Of a stretch of 64,000 bases of DNA, positions 24,301-39,300 are shown piece by piece. Below the pieces are notes generated by a model. It saw only the letters and a program-made list of their open reading frames with translations. It was not told the origin of the DNA and ran no database searches. Numbering within the stretch: position 1 is the first letter of the stretch; the number at the start of each line of letters is the position of its first letter. The stretch is from the NCBI GenBank assembly GCA_026874595.1, contig CM049309.1, positions 15,156,576 to 15,220,575 on the forward strand. Reading direction: 5' to 3'. Origin of the DNA: Sipunculus nudus (Eukaryota > Annelida > Sipuncula > Golfingiida > Sipunculidae). The position numbers and the translations under genes were made by a program.

Positions 24301-27300
24301 TTTAGTATGCTTTTTTGGACAGATGACTAAGTTCAACTTCCTGAAGAAAATAGAGTGAGATGGTATAAAAAATTATTTCTGTGAAATATTGAACAATTTG
24401 GCTTGAGTGTTTTGGAAGAGAAGATTTTTTAAGGTTTTTTTTTAGCTTTTTCTCTATAAAATTTAAGAAAATTTTCAGATGGCTAATTTTTTGCATTAAA
24501 TTTCATGATGCTAGCTCCAATCATTTTCAAAATAGTATGGGTAAACGTACAGAAGACAAACGCCGCCACACCATCGCATTAGTTCACAGGTTCACTAAAA
24601 ATTAATACAGATGCAAATTGAATGCAAAATTGTAATACAGATACATCTCACTGATGGCAAAATCTTGAATTAATTTGACTATGGATACCAATTATTTATA
24701 ATCCATGTACAGCCGTCTGTATATACCCACAGAGAGCTGTAAAGCTGCGATTGTAAATATTGCCTGGCATGAGGAATATCCAAAAATCATAAATCTACAT
24801 TTTTTAAAAGCTTTTAAAAAACATTCTTGTCAATATTAACCATAAATAACCTGAAATCTAAATGTCTAGAGGCATGATGTAATAAATGCTGATAAACTGG
24901 TGCCAGTCTAGATGTATCTAGCTGTATCTGTGTATCTGCTTCACACAGCTAACATATATGGTAAAACAAGGGACCCATGGGTCACGGCGCTCAGCTGATC
25001 GTGATTGGACTATAAATGTTTCTCCACTGTGATACTATATCGAGTCAATAAAGCTTATGAATATCATGTACATGTTAGGCTATTATAAAGGAATGTAATG
25101 TAATATGTGAGTAAATGATAAATGAAATTACCTGACTGATGGATTAATAGAGTCAAATAAAGTGGTTTATTTTTTATTTATTTAGGAGGGGTTGAAAATT
25201 GTGATATATTTGAGCAAATATGAATGCAATGACAGCAGTAATAAGCAGTAGTAGAATGATGATAAGGCTATTTGTTGAAGGATCTAAAGTGTATGGTAGT
25301 CTGCAAGCGTTCAATTTGACAGATAGGATGTTATGATTAATTATGCTGATGAAGTGATTTATGAATATGTGACTGTATGACACAATATCTCTTTAGTCTT
25401 GACAAGGTACATTATTGTGATGCCCACTATGTCTACATATTACACAATATTGACATAATTTCTGGCATGTACATAGGTACCTATGGACGAATAGTTATAC
25501 AAAATATTAAAGTATGAATATATCTGATTCATCTTGTTCTTGCTTACTGAGGCTGACTTTGGGATGGGGTTCGGAGAAGGGAAAAGCGAGGGCAGCACGA
25601 AGGTGGATGTAGAAATATTCTATTGTAATGTTTTTCATTTATATAAGAATATGAAAAGCTAAGAGGAAAGGGGCCCTCCTACTTGGTTATAGTAAAGTTC
25701 TAAATATATGATTGCAAACTAATACTCTAACAAGACTGTCATGAAGAAAAACAGTAAAAGTTTTGAGATACTGTGATGCATATGAAAATTAACAGATGGA
25801 CAGGCAAGTGGACAGAATGGACTAATACCTTTATTTCACTTTCAAGAGAATAATGCATTTAAGTTTAAATATAATCCTATTTTTTTAAGCAGATCCACTT
25901 TTTCCATTAAGAAGTTTTTATCTGAATCATTTTTTTTTTATTTACAGGTTTATAAATTTTTAATTAAAAAACCTGAAAATAAAAGTTAAAATATTAAAAT
26001 TGTTGCAAAAGTTGCAATCATTATATATACATAGTAAAAAACATTGGGTCATATTATGCATACACATATATTTTATTATTTTTAAATCATAAATGTTTAA
26101 ACTGATTTTAAAAGAAAATAATGCCACAACATGGCATCTACAAGAATATTCCTTGAATCACTATTTAAGTTTTGCACATTGGAGTTTTCAGGACATGCTT
26201 AATTTTATTCACCAAAATAAAATAAAAGTAAATTTGACAAAATAAAACATCTTTTCAAATAAAGTATACACACTGTTGGTTGAATGAGGGACAAACAATA
26301 TCATTGTGCTAATTACTATCCCAGTTTTAATTAATTACTGGAATTAATAGTCAATTTCACACCTGGTGAAGTTTTTACTCTTCTGAAGTAAGGAATTACT
26401 TATCTCATGAACATCCAGACTTTCACAGCAATACACCACTTTGTGGACACAATTAAATGTACACTTTAATCATTGTAACCCTGGTGGTTCAATACAAAAT
26501 CTAAAATGTAGCATATCCAAGAATAAAATAAAATACAGAAAAATTATAACATTCATCTAGTTTATGCACCAGCTGGGGGGGGGGGGGGGATGAGTGCAGG
26601 GCGAGGGGAAGCCTGCTAGTAGTGGCCAAGCTGGGCCAAGGTAAGCTGCCTGGGGTGGGTTACATAATGCAAGTGAAGGCTGTACTACTAGGTGGGCTAG
26701 ATGTAAACAACACTTGACATGGTGTGTGAAAACATGAATAAAAGCTAGTCATTCCAATCAATTTCTTTTGAAAGTTCAGATTTTAAAAGATTAAATCCTT
26801 ATGCATATATGCTGGGAAAATTAAATCAACAGTGCCAAAGTTGGACAAAATTTAAGGTATTGTTTTTTATTTATGCTAATAACTTGAAAAGTTTGCAAAA
26901 TTCAGATCTTATTTTGGGTAAACAATTAAATTTTGATTAAATAAAGTTATATTCCTGAAAAAAGGTCTCTAGGTTCAGCAATTCTCATGTGAGTAAATAT
27001 ATTTCCTGATTTTTTAAAAAATTGCATTATGTTTTGGCCCATAACTTCAAAATAATACTCAATACTGACCTAATTTTTGGTATGTTCATAGAAAATGTAT
27101 AAAAGAATGTGAATACTAAATACAATCAAAAACAGATCAGTGGTTTTGATATTAGGCAGCCTTGAAGTGTAACAATGGCTTTTTTTATGGAAAACAGAGT
27201 TTTTTTCCTTAATATCTCGAAGGAACAAAGTCCTAATGACCCAATTTTTGGTATGGTAGGAGATTTTGGGGACATCTAAAATTATGTCAACAGCCTGGGG

Positions 27301-30300
27301 AGCATAGAGATGTGCACTGAATGACCTACAGTCATCAAAGTGGACTGCTTGAAAATGTAAGGGAATACAAGAAGAGCCTCCAAAAAAATTCAATAACTAG
27401 CCTAATTTTGCAGCTTTTATTTTCAAATTTCAGATTTTAACAGATTAAATCCTTATGTATACATGGTGTGAAAATTAAATCCACAGTACTTACAGGAAAA
27501 AAACGTGCCATGGCCAAAGTTGGGCAAAATTTAAGGTACCAATTTTATATTTTTGCCAATATTTAAAAAAATTTAACAGATTTTGATCTAATTTTTGGTA
27601 TACAATTAAATTTTGATTAATTAAAGTTGTATTACTGGAAAAAAGTCCCTACCTTTAACACTTTGGGTCTTAAGTGACAAAATATCTTCCTGATTTTTTT
27701 ACAAAGTGCATTATGTTTGGGCCAATAACCTTTTTAAATTATATAATACTGACTTAATATCTGGCATGTACATAGGAACTATATAGAGGAATATTTATGG
27801 TAAATATGAAGAAAACCAGATGAGTGGTTTTGATATTAGGCAGTCCTGAAGTGTGAAAATAGATTTCTAATAAAATATTGAGGTTTCTCCTTAATATCTC
27901 AAAGGAACGAAGTCCTATTGACCAAATTTTTGGCATGGTAGGAGATTATGGGGACATCTAACTGTATGCCGAAATTCAGATTCGTAGGTCCAACGGTGTC
28001 GAAACGTGCCAGTCTTACGGACGGACATCCAGACGGACGGAAGGACGGACAGACAGACGGACGGACGACGGACAATGGACCATGACTATAGCTCAGATGA
28101 CTTATAGTCAGCTGAGCTAATGACTCAATTGAACCTTTATAATTCAGCCAAAATTCATTCTTTGGAACCATAAAAGACAATTATTATAAGATTTATTCAG
28201 GGGATTATTCTTGTAAAATATTAAACAAATTGGCCTCAGTAGGGTCAGTCAAAAAAAATTTTACAGGTTTATAACTCATATGGGAAAATACAGGAAAATG
28301 GCTGAGTTAAGCTTCCTATAACTCAGCCAAAAATCACTGAACCAAAACCATTTGAACAAACTTGAATTATCAACATCTAAGGATAATTTATGTGTGAGAT
28401 TAAAGAATTTGGCCCAGTGGTTTTTGAGGAGAAGATCTTTGTAGCCACTGAGCTAAAATGGGCTGTTACAGCATATGACTAAATTCAGCTTCCCATAACT
28501 CAGCCAAAAGTCACTGAACTTAGACCATTTGAACAAATTTCAGAAAGCACTACCCTAGGATCATTTCTGTGCGATATAAAACTATGTGGCCATATGGTTT
28601 CAGAGAAGAAGTCTTTTGTACCCGTCAGTATGATACGGGCACTGATGACCCCCATACAAAAAAGGTCGATGCAGGTGGCGCCACCAATACCTCAGATTTT
28701 CAGATATGTCTCATGTGAACAACATTGGCATAAAATTTGGTGATGATAGCTCCAGCCGTTTCTGAGATTGTAATTTTAGTATGCTTTTATGGACAGATGA
28801 CTAAGTTCAACTTCCTGTAACTCGGCCAAAAATCACCGAACTTAAACCATTCGAACAAACTTGAGAAAGATTATTCCAGGAATCATTTCTGTGAAATATT
28901 GGACAATTTGGCTGAACAGTTTCGGAGAAGAAGATTTTTAAAAAACTTTTTTAGCTTTTTCCCTATAAAATCTAAGAAAATGCAGTTAGCCAAAAAATAA
29001 GCAAAATCCGATAGAGTTTTTTAGATGACTAATTTTTTGCATAAAATTAGGTGATGCTATCTCTTGCCGTTTTCAAGATAGTATGGGTTAACGTACAGAC
29101 GACTGACAACGGCCGACGGACGTCGGACGACGCCACACCATCGCATAAGCTCACAGGTTTGCTAAAAATTCTTTGCAATTAAACATTTTAAGAAGGATAA
29201 CCTGTTGTGTAAAATCATGTTTACAGGTCTCAGTATGAACTTTAATGAAGCACAGGTCTCATCTGTGTGAAAATCTGAGGCTTTAACATGCCTAAAACAA
29301 AAGTCAGTAATGAGCTGTTTATGAGGAAGTTTATTAACCTCAAATAAAAGAAGAACATCAGCAAAGGAATACAAAGTGCAAGATACCTTACGTGTCATAT
29401 TTTGTTCTGTAAAGTGAGCAAAATATTGCAATACATGCTGCTGATGCAGTATTATGAGTCTGAGATAATGCATTTTGACAGCTCCAGTGATCACAATACA
29501 AGTATATATTACAGACAGTACAAGGCGAGGATTTCTTAAGCAGAAGCCTGCCACCAAACTTTTTGATTAACTGAAGACCTAGAAGTGGCAGAACAAGCTA
29601 TAGGGTGTAGATCAAATCTGGTATATGTAGATATGCACACCATTTCTAACAGCATTTTCACGTTCATCAACTTATCAAATTGTCATTTTCCTGAAGTTAC
29701 ACAAAAGTATGCTATTCGGTTGGGAAATATAACAAGGGACCCATGGGTCACGGCGCTCAGCTGAACGTGATTGGACTATAAATGTTTCCCCACTGTGATA
29801 CTATATCGAGTCGATAAAGCTTATGAATATCATGTACATGTTAGGCTATTATAAAGGAATGTAATGTAATATGTGAGTAAATGATAAATGAAATTACCTG
29901 ACTGATGGATTAATAGAGTCAAATAAAGTGGTTTATTTTTTATTTATTTAGGAGGGGTTGAAAATTGTGATATATTTGAGCAAATATGAATGCAATGACA
30001 GCAGTAATAAGCAGTAGTAGAATGATGATAAGGCTATTTGTTGAAGGATCTAAAGTGTATGGTAGTCTGCAAGCGTTCAATTTGACAGATATGATGTTAT
30101 GATTAATTATGTTGATGAAGTGATTTATGAATATGTGACTGTATGACACAATATCTCTTTAGTCTTGACAAGGTACATTATTGTGATGCCCACTATGTCT
30201 ACATATTACACAATATTGACATAATTTCTGGCATGTACATAGGTACCTATGGACGAATAGTTAGACAAAATATTAAAGTATGAATATATCTGATTCATCT

Positions 30301-33300
30301 TGTTCTTGCTTACTGAGGCTGACTTTGGGATGGGGTTCGGAGAAGGGAAAAGTGAGGGCAGCACGAAGGTGGATGTAGAAATATTCTATTGTAATGTTTT
30401 TCATTTATATAAGAATATGAAAAGCTAAGAGGAAAGGGGCCCTCCTACTTGGTTATAGTAAAGTTCTAAATGTATGATTGCAAACTAATACTCTGACAAG
30501 ACTGTCATGAAGAAAAACAGTAAAGTTTTGAGATACTGTGTTGCATACGAAAATTTATAGTTGGACAGGCAAGTGGACAGAATGTACTAATACCTTTATT
30601 TCACTTTCAAGAGAATAATGCATTTAAGTTTAAATATAATCCTATTTTTTTAAGCAGATCCACTTTTTCCATTAAGAAGTTTTTATCTGAATCATTTTTT
30701 TTATTTACAGGTTTATAAATTTTTAATTAAAAAACCTGAAAATAAAAGTTAAAATATTAGAATTGTTTCAAAAGTTGCAATCATTATATATACATAGTAA
30801 AAAACACTGGGTCATATTATGCATACACATATATTTTATTATTTTTAAATCATAAATGTTTAAACTGATTTTAAAAGAAAATAATGCCACAACATGGCAT
30901 CTACAAGAATATTCCTTGAATCACTATTAAAAAGTTTTGCACATTGGAGTTTTCAGGACATGCTTAATTTTATTCACCAAAATAAAATAAAAGTAAATTT
31001 GATAAAATAAAACATCTTTTCAAATAAAGTATACACACTGTTGGTTGAATGAGGGACAAACAATATCATTGTGCTAATTACTATCCCAGTTTTAATTAAT
31101 TACTGGAATTAATAGTCAATTTCACACCTGGTGAAGTTTTTACTCTCCTGAAGTAAGGAATAACTTATCTCATGAACATCCACACTTTCACAGCAATACA
31201 CCACTTTGTGGACACAATTAAATGTACACTTTAATCATTGTAACCCTGGTGGTACAATACAAAATCTAAAATGTAGCATGTCCAAGAATAAAATAAAATA
31301 CAGAAAAATTATAACATTCATCTAGTTAATGCACCAGCTGGGGAGGGGGGGGGGGATAAGTGCAGGGCAAAGGGGAAGCCTGCTAGTAGTGGCCAAGCTG
31401 GGCCAAGGTAAGCTGCCTGGGGTGGGTTACATAATGCAAGTGAAGGCTGTACTACTAGGTGGGCTAGATGTAAACAACACTTGACATGTTGTATGAAAAC
31501 ATGAATAAAAGCTAGTCATTCCAATCAATTTCTTTTGAATGTTCAGATTTTAAAAGATTAAATCCTTATGCATATATGCTGGGAAAATTAAATCAACAGT
31601 ACCAAAGTTGGACAAAATTTAAGGTATTGATTTTTTATTTATGCTAATTACTTGAAAAATTTGCAAAATTCAGATCTAATTTTGGGTAAACAATTGAATC
31701 TTGATTAAATAAAGTTATATTCCTGAAAAAAAGTCTCTAGGTTCAGCAATTCTCATGTTAGGTGAGTATATATATTTCCTGATTTTTTAAAAAATTGCAT
31801 TATGTTTTGGCCCATAACTTCAAAATAATACCCAATACTGACCTAATTTTTGGTATGTTCATAGAAAATGTATAAAAGAATGTGATTACTGAATACGATC
31901 AAAAACAGATCAGTGGTTTTGATATTAGGCAGCCTTGAAGTGTAACAATGGCTCTTTTTATGGAAAACAGAGTTTTTTCCTTAATATCTCGAAGGAACAA
32001 AGTCCTAATGACCCAATTTTCGGTATGGTAGGAGATTTTGGGGACATCTAAAATTATGTCAACAGCCTGGGGAGCATAGAGATGTGCACTGAATGACCTA
32101 CAGTCATCAAAGTGGACTGCCTGACAATGTAAGGGAATACAACAAGAGCTTCCAAAAAAATTCAATAACTAGCCTAATTTTGCAGCTTCTATTTTCAAAT
32201 TTCAGATTTTTACAGATTAAATCCTTATGTATACATGGTGTGAAAATTAAACCCACAGTACTTACAGGAAAAAAACGTGCCATGGCCAAAGTTGGGCAAA
32301 ATTTTAGGTACCAATTTTATATTTTTGCCGATATTTAAAAAAATTTAACAAATTTTGATCTAATTTTTGGTATACAATTAAATTTTTATTAATTAAAGTT
32401 GTATTACTGAAAAAAAATTCCCTACCTTTAACACTTTTGGTCTTAAGTGACCAAATATCTTCCTGATTTTTTTACAAAGTCCATTATGTTTGGGCCCATA
32501 ACTTTTTTAAATTATATAATACTGACTTAATATCTGGCATGTACATAGGAACTATATAGAGGAATATTTATGGTAAATATGAAGAAAACCAGATGAGTGG
32601 TTTTGATATTAGGCAGTCCTGAAGTGTGAAAATAGATTTCTAATAAAAAATTGAGGTTTTTCCTTAATATCTCAAAGGAACGAAGTCCTATTGACCCAAT
32701 TTTGGCATGGTAGGAGATTATGGGGACATCTAACTGTATGCCGAAATTCAGATTCGTAGGTCCAACGGTGTCGAAACGTGCCAGTCTTACGGATGGACAA
32801 CCAGACGGACAGACGGACGGACAGACAGACAGACGGACGACGGACAATGGACCATGACTATAGCTCAGATGACTTATAGTCAGCTGAGCTAATAAATATT
32901 ACATTCATGGTTGAATCACCTGTATTAATACAGAAGTAATTAATGATTAGGCTGGTTTTACTCAGAAAGTTTGACTCTCTGTCCATCATGACAGCATGAC
33001 AACGGAAACTGCAGCAGCCAAATCTGCTTCAAACTTCAGGGAAACCACCATAAATTTTGTGTAACAATATTTTGTCTTCATTATTCAGCAAATAAAACAT
33101 GACCATATAAGGCTCTGATGTCAATTACTACCACAGACTAAATACTTTGATCCGACCCTTGGAATGGGTGTTCTATTATGACTTGTATCTTAACTCACAT
33201 GCCCCTATCCGTTTATTTATAAAAGGACAGAATGCCATGTTGTCATGGCTAGGATTACTCTGATATACTGAAGAAAGCACGAATAAAAAACCATAATAAA

Positions 33301-36300
33301 TACATAAGATTATTCTCACAGGTTTCTCCAGAGAATGGGAAATGGATGACTCCAAGGATTGGAGAACCCCTGACTGACGCACACACCATGGTTGTCACAT
33401 ACCATGTCAGGTTTTCTGTAAAGAGACAGAGTAAGTTCAAATGAGAGGTACAAGTCAACATGGTTTACAGCTAAAATTAAAAGTGCTGCCATAACTGATT
33501 CTGATATAGAAATAAATGGTATGTATCACAGACTACTAAATAAAATAAAATATTATACATAATATTACTCAATTTTCTGCTACTGCAGAAATGATCAACA
33601 AGAAAACAACTCAAAAGTATCATTATATATATTGCATTATTTATATAATAATTCAAGTCACCAAACAGCCAAAGCATACAGTTGATACATAGGAACAACA
33701 ATTTTAGAGCTCAGTGAATGCCACATTAGATGTTTGTAATAAGGGCAATATATGTTTAAGGGAAATACCGGCAGTGCATCTGAGTTTTGAGCAAACCTCT
33801 TCGAAAGAACGGTGCATTTTTTTACACTATGGACTACAAATGCAAACAAGATTTGCAAAATAAATGTAAAGATATCTTGACTTTAATCACAGAAAGTGAG
33901 CTAGAGAAATGTTATTGACATAATTTGATGTGTAGGTGACACCTTCATACCTGTATACTCTTGTGTAGCATCAAGTGGATCGATCCATACAGCGATATCT
34001 TCCATTGGAATGTTGCGATCGGGCAGGTGGGCCAGTTCAGGGTTATTTTTATTAGGTTCTGCTATACTCCTTAACTGTGGTGGCTGTGTGTCATGTTCCT
34101 CTGAAATAACCTGAAAAGAGGACAGGACTGGGGTAAATAACCTGTAACAGAGGATGGGAGTGGGGTAAGTAACCTTTAACAGAAGACAGGGCTCAGGTAA
34201 ACAACCTGTAATTTATCTGGAGTACTTGACTGGAGTGATTGTAATTATGATTTATAAGTAAACAAAGTTGCTTGTTCACAAAATAAATAAACATTGTTTG
34301 CCATGTTTACCCCTGTCAGAACCTTTTAAATTTGTGCTTAGATCCAATGCAAAATCAAGACTTTCTTATTGACATTTATAAGACAACTCTTTCAAAAGAC
34401 AGACTGTCATAAGTTCCATTTCCCCCTGATTTAACACACTCTAAAGCAGCCCATAAACTGATCCCTAATCATTTGATCATTCATCATTTGATTAGCAGTG
34501 TTTTATGTAGTAAAAGTGGAGAACCTTACCAGTATTACCACAAGTGTCTACAATATTCATAAAAATATCACAAAAAGTCAATGAGGACCATGATAGAAAC
34601 CATAAAATATATATATCTTATCAACCTGTGCAAAAACAAAACCATATCTGTTTCAGATCTGTATCCACAGCTGTGAACTTCTTACATATGTATAACGGTG
34701 CTGATGAACAATAAAGTGATATTAGAAATGATAAGCAGTGGTTCAGTACCGGTATGTATGTTTATCTAGACTAAGTTCACTAACCATGTACAAAAACTAC
34801 AAACATGCCTTGTGATGTAATAACCAGTAATAGAAATGCTGAATAAAAGAACATATATGACTAAAAACAAACTTTTTGGTACTTCAGTATTCACAGCTGT
34901 CCAAACTTATGAAATTCAAACAAAATACATAAAAAGCTAACCATGTTTCATTGTTCTTTTTGGTCATGCTTTAAATAAAGTACTTCTGAATCTATGAAAC
35001 ACCTGCAAGTCAATTAAGGTTGAAAATATTTCATTGGATTCAATTTAAATTCATATCCAACATTATATTTTCCATTCTTCATCTCAAAGCCCTCAGTTGT
35101 TTCATGCACACTATTTGATTTAGGAAAAGTTGTTTTAAAAGTTAGGAAAAGTTGTTAAAATAAAAAAATCCTCCATAAAATATGAGGGGGGAGGGGTGTG
35201 TGTGTGTGAAGTAAATTAATTTAATGACAATAATTTTGGGAGGTTGGCTTTTCCCCTTTTATTGAGGGAGTGGGGGATTCTACCCATACCCCTTCTTCTT
35301 ACCACTCTATTCACATTTACAGCTCATTTGTCTATTTTTATAATACATTTTGACTTGATATTTTTTAACTGTATGTAGAGTCAGCAATCTTGGTATATAG
35401 ACCTGCTTCTTTTTAATGCAAGCTGTTCACTTAGTTAACAAGAATTCTTTTTATGATTGTCTCCAGGACAAATCAGCTCAGGTATTACCCTGGACCCTGG
35501 ATCCCTGGTTTATACATACTACCATGCCACTTGTTCACACCAGAGAAACAGACCATGTTTATCACACAGCCTCAGGGTTGGTTTTCTGCCGGGCAGATAG
35601 GTATTTCTGCCCTGCCCAGGGCAGAAATAGGGCAGAAATACCTTTCTGCCGGGCAGAAATAGTTTCTGCCCGGCAGAAATGGCAGATAGATAAGACAGAA
35701 ATTGCTACATATGGCAAGGGGTTATCTATATAAGATTTATCACTTGAATAACAATAATATAGTGTGAGAAACCATATTTAATAAAAATCTGCTGAAATAC
35801 ATTTATTATAAATAAATATATATACATATGTTTCCAAATTTTGCATACATCAAAGTGTAACTGGAGTTGGAAATGCATCTTATCCATCATTATCAGTTAC
35901 AACTGACTTAACATCACAATTAAACACATCCTTAGCTTTGCTGATTGATTCCTGTGCCAACGCTGTACAGTTTGCTGCAGTCTTTGGCTTAGATCCAGTA
36001 TCATGGCTGTCCAGAAAATATGTCTGGTCATTCACCTGGAGGCATGTTGCTATCACCGGCTCATTGTGTATATTTGACCACCCATCCTGGATGAGAGAGA
36101 GTAGCTGACTGTCCACTGGTATTCTCTTTCATGGCTTGCTCCAGTTCTGTAGTGACCTTGTCCAGAAGATTACCAGCAATAACTTTTACGTGACGGAGGT
36201 GTGTATCCAGGACGTAGCATAGCGACAACTTTCAGGAACTGTGCATTTTCAGCAACAGCAAATGGAATATTGCATGCATAGAACAGTTTGGCTATCTCTT

Positions 36301-39300
36301 TATCAAGTGACGTCTTTGTTGATGAACTGGTGCGTATGAAGCTGTCAGTCACCTGTGGCTGTAGTTTGGCATCAGCTGATGGAGTTGTTACAATACACTT
36401 TTCATTATCCATTGGGAAAGAGTCCTCTCTTTTCCTTTTTGATGGAGGTGGCTGTTCAGAGGCAACACATTTTTTATAATGTTCTCTGAGTCTGTATGGT
36501 TTAGGTAATTGTCTGTTTCCACAGTTGCTGCATTCAGCTAGGGTTTTACCATTAACCTTAACCTCAAGGAAATGTACCCATATAGGGTCTTTCTTTCTTC
36601 CACCTTTGAACATGATTACTTACACAGCCTAATGACAATGTGTCTAGTAGTAGTGTTCAAGTGAATGATTATCAGTAATCCTCAAGTATCATTATATAAG
36701 GTGAATTACCTGCACAGTGTCCACTTGTCATGGTTAACCTGCCTAAACTTCCCATTGCTAAATTGCCTAAAATGCCCATCACATGGCTATTGTATTGCTT
36801 TCCCCTGTTTGTTATTACAACGGCTCAATACAGGACTGGGGCAAGGGGAGTGATGATGTGCATGGCTGGAGATAATTAGTGATGTACTAATCTCACTAGG
36901 TACAATAGTCAATTACAAACATGTCATTTATTTGATACTGTTTAATGTCACAAATAGTTATCTTTTTCCTCCTTCTTTAAGTAGTTGCTCTTTTTTTAAA
37001 ATATGTTTACCGCAGTTTCAGGGTATTTCTGCCCTAAGGGCAGAAATAAGGGCAGAAAGGTATTTCTGCCGCCCGGCAATTGCCGGGCAGAAAACCATGG
37101 CAGAAATGGCAATGGCAGAAACTTGCCAACCCTGCACAGCCTATTATCTCGATCACCTGCTACCAGTGATTACATAATCATGGACAACCCTGATTTAGGC
37201 TCAGGTCGACCAGTGTTTCTAGCCAAGCTCAGTTTGCAATTTTTTTTTTCAGATTTGCGATAAAATGTTAGTGTATTAATATACTGTGGCTGGATTAATA
37301 TTCGCGGTGGTTTAAAATTCACTATATTCACAGTCGGGGCAATACCGTGAAAATAAAACCACGCAGATTTAAATCCTTGCTGTCATGGGAAAATAAGTTT
37401 CTGTAGTTGTCACCAGATGGTAATTGTGGGCATTAGTGGAAAATAAATATAATTCAAATGAGGATCATGTTGATCGCAGCATGCGACGACCATGTTCTAG
37501 CTAGACTAGCTTTAAATGAAATTTATTTATTTATTATTTATTAACATGCAACTAAAATGTTTGGGACCATTTTTTGTATTGGTCATTTAAAAACAGCAAA
37601 ACAATATCACAATTTATTCTCCCCGCTTGTAACGCTTTGTCGGCTGTCGGTCGATCTGATCATTCGCAAACTATGAACAACTCTGCTTTTTCTTCACATA
37701 CACACTCGCGGGGATCAGGCAGACCTTCCGTGCGCGTCCACTTCAGGGATGGCCCCTTCCATAACCAACTTGTAATATCCATGGAACGAGGTTTCATTAA
37801 CATAATCCAAACTTGATATGATCAAGGTAATGTGTAGGGCCCTATTTATATTGATATGTAATGGCCAAGCCATGAAACCAGTGTCCCTTTGAAGCGGCAT
37901 CACCAGGTCCCGGCAGTGACAGTCGTTGTAATTTTAGCAAAACATGAGCATCTATTTGTACTCATTCCATGTAAAAATACCCTCAACATAGAGAGCTTGT
38001 TTAAACAAGACGGGGCCAGTTTTCCTGTGATGACTAACACGATTTCTTTACCAAAGCACTATTTTTTTTTATCACACCAGCACCGACAGGTGAAGTGAGG
38101 GGAGGGCCTTCTGTTAATTAACTCTGACCCGAGCTGGGAAACCCCCATTAATTAGCTTACCAAAAACAGTCATGGCCGTGAGCGTGGTCAATGAGGCGAT
38201 AAGCAGATACTAATAACTTTGGGTAAAAGAGAATTGACAAGTATTTTCTTCACTTTTTCATTAACTCTTCACTAGCATTTTGTGTACATACTAGACAAAT
38301 ATCTACATGGTGCATGCAGGCAACCTTGTTCATATCCTTTGTTGGTTACTCTTTACTGATCAATGAGGATTATGCCACAATGAAATTCCTGTTTAAAGGC
38401 TGGAGGTAGACCACCTTGCCTGCCCAGCTCAACTTCAAAGGCAGAAGGGATGAATGCTTGGTAATAACCCTTGCTTGGGATAGGTAACTGCTCTGACAGG
38501 GTTGACAGCTTTGTACATACAGTTGACCCCAGCCTGGTGTCCATTTCAAGTATCACACATTTAACTAGAATACCTTATACCAAGTACAGGTACCAGGTAC
38601 TTCCTACTCATGACAGCCAGGTACAGGTACTTTGAATTTTGTACCTAGGTACAGGTACCTGGCCCCAACCCTGGTTGTTCCAAATAGATGTATAATCCCC
38701 TAGCAGTGTAAATTTCATTCATTGTAAATTTAGGAGGCTGAAACACAGCATTTCTTCAGAACAGATTCAGACTACTGAGAAATATCCTGGGGTGTCACAC
38801 ACTGACTGAAACACTTTAAACAAACTTCTTGTCTGACCAGAGTCTATAATATTCATATTTATTCATTTGTATGTTGTAGGGATTGTATTACTATATATGC
38901 TGATGATGAAAAAACTTGTAAACTTGCATAACCTGGAAACTGGTTAAACGGTCCAAATGACCAAAATCGCAAGTAAAAGGGCTTTGCGTCTCGAAGTAAG
39001 GTCATTCACAAGGATCGAGTTCGGCTCTCGAATGGCATGGCTGGGTCTCCGCTGCTGTGATCAGTGGAGGGAATGCAGGTTGCTTCTGGCTTTGTGACTG
39101 TGGATGCTGTAGCTTTCTAACAAGGACAACCCAGGAGAGAAGATGGCGCCCTCTACGGCTCCCTGCTTGGCTTGGCATGGCACTGCGACTGTTGGCTCAG
39201 AGGACATGCTTAAGGAGCGCAAAGGGCTGAGGTCTTGACCGCAGCAACCTGTAGCTGCTCGGTGAGCGTATACTTCTTTTGGCTGGCTTGGTATTACTAA

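Noticed and set aside
25174-25383. A 69-codon open frame on the minus strand with a hydrophobic stretch, repeated at 29940-30149 with few changes
   Set aside because: It has no ATG (it opens at GTG) and lies inside the two F1 copies, so its similarity only reflects the recent copying of the element.
29162-29557. 131-codon open frame on the minus strand in BPNT2 intron 3
   Set aside because: It starts with TTG, has no recognised domain, and runs into the F4 end. Chance occurrence is more likely.
24966-32891. Tandem segmental duplication of ~4.8 kb in BPNT2 intron 3
   Set aside because: The similarity stops exactly at the F1 ends and the flanks differ, so two insertions explain it better.
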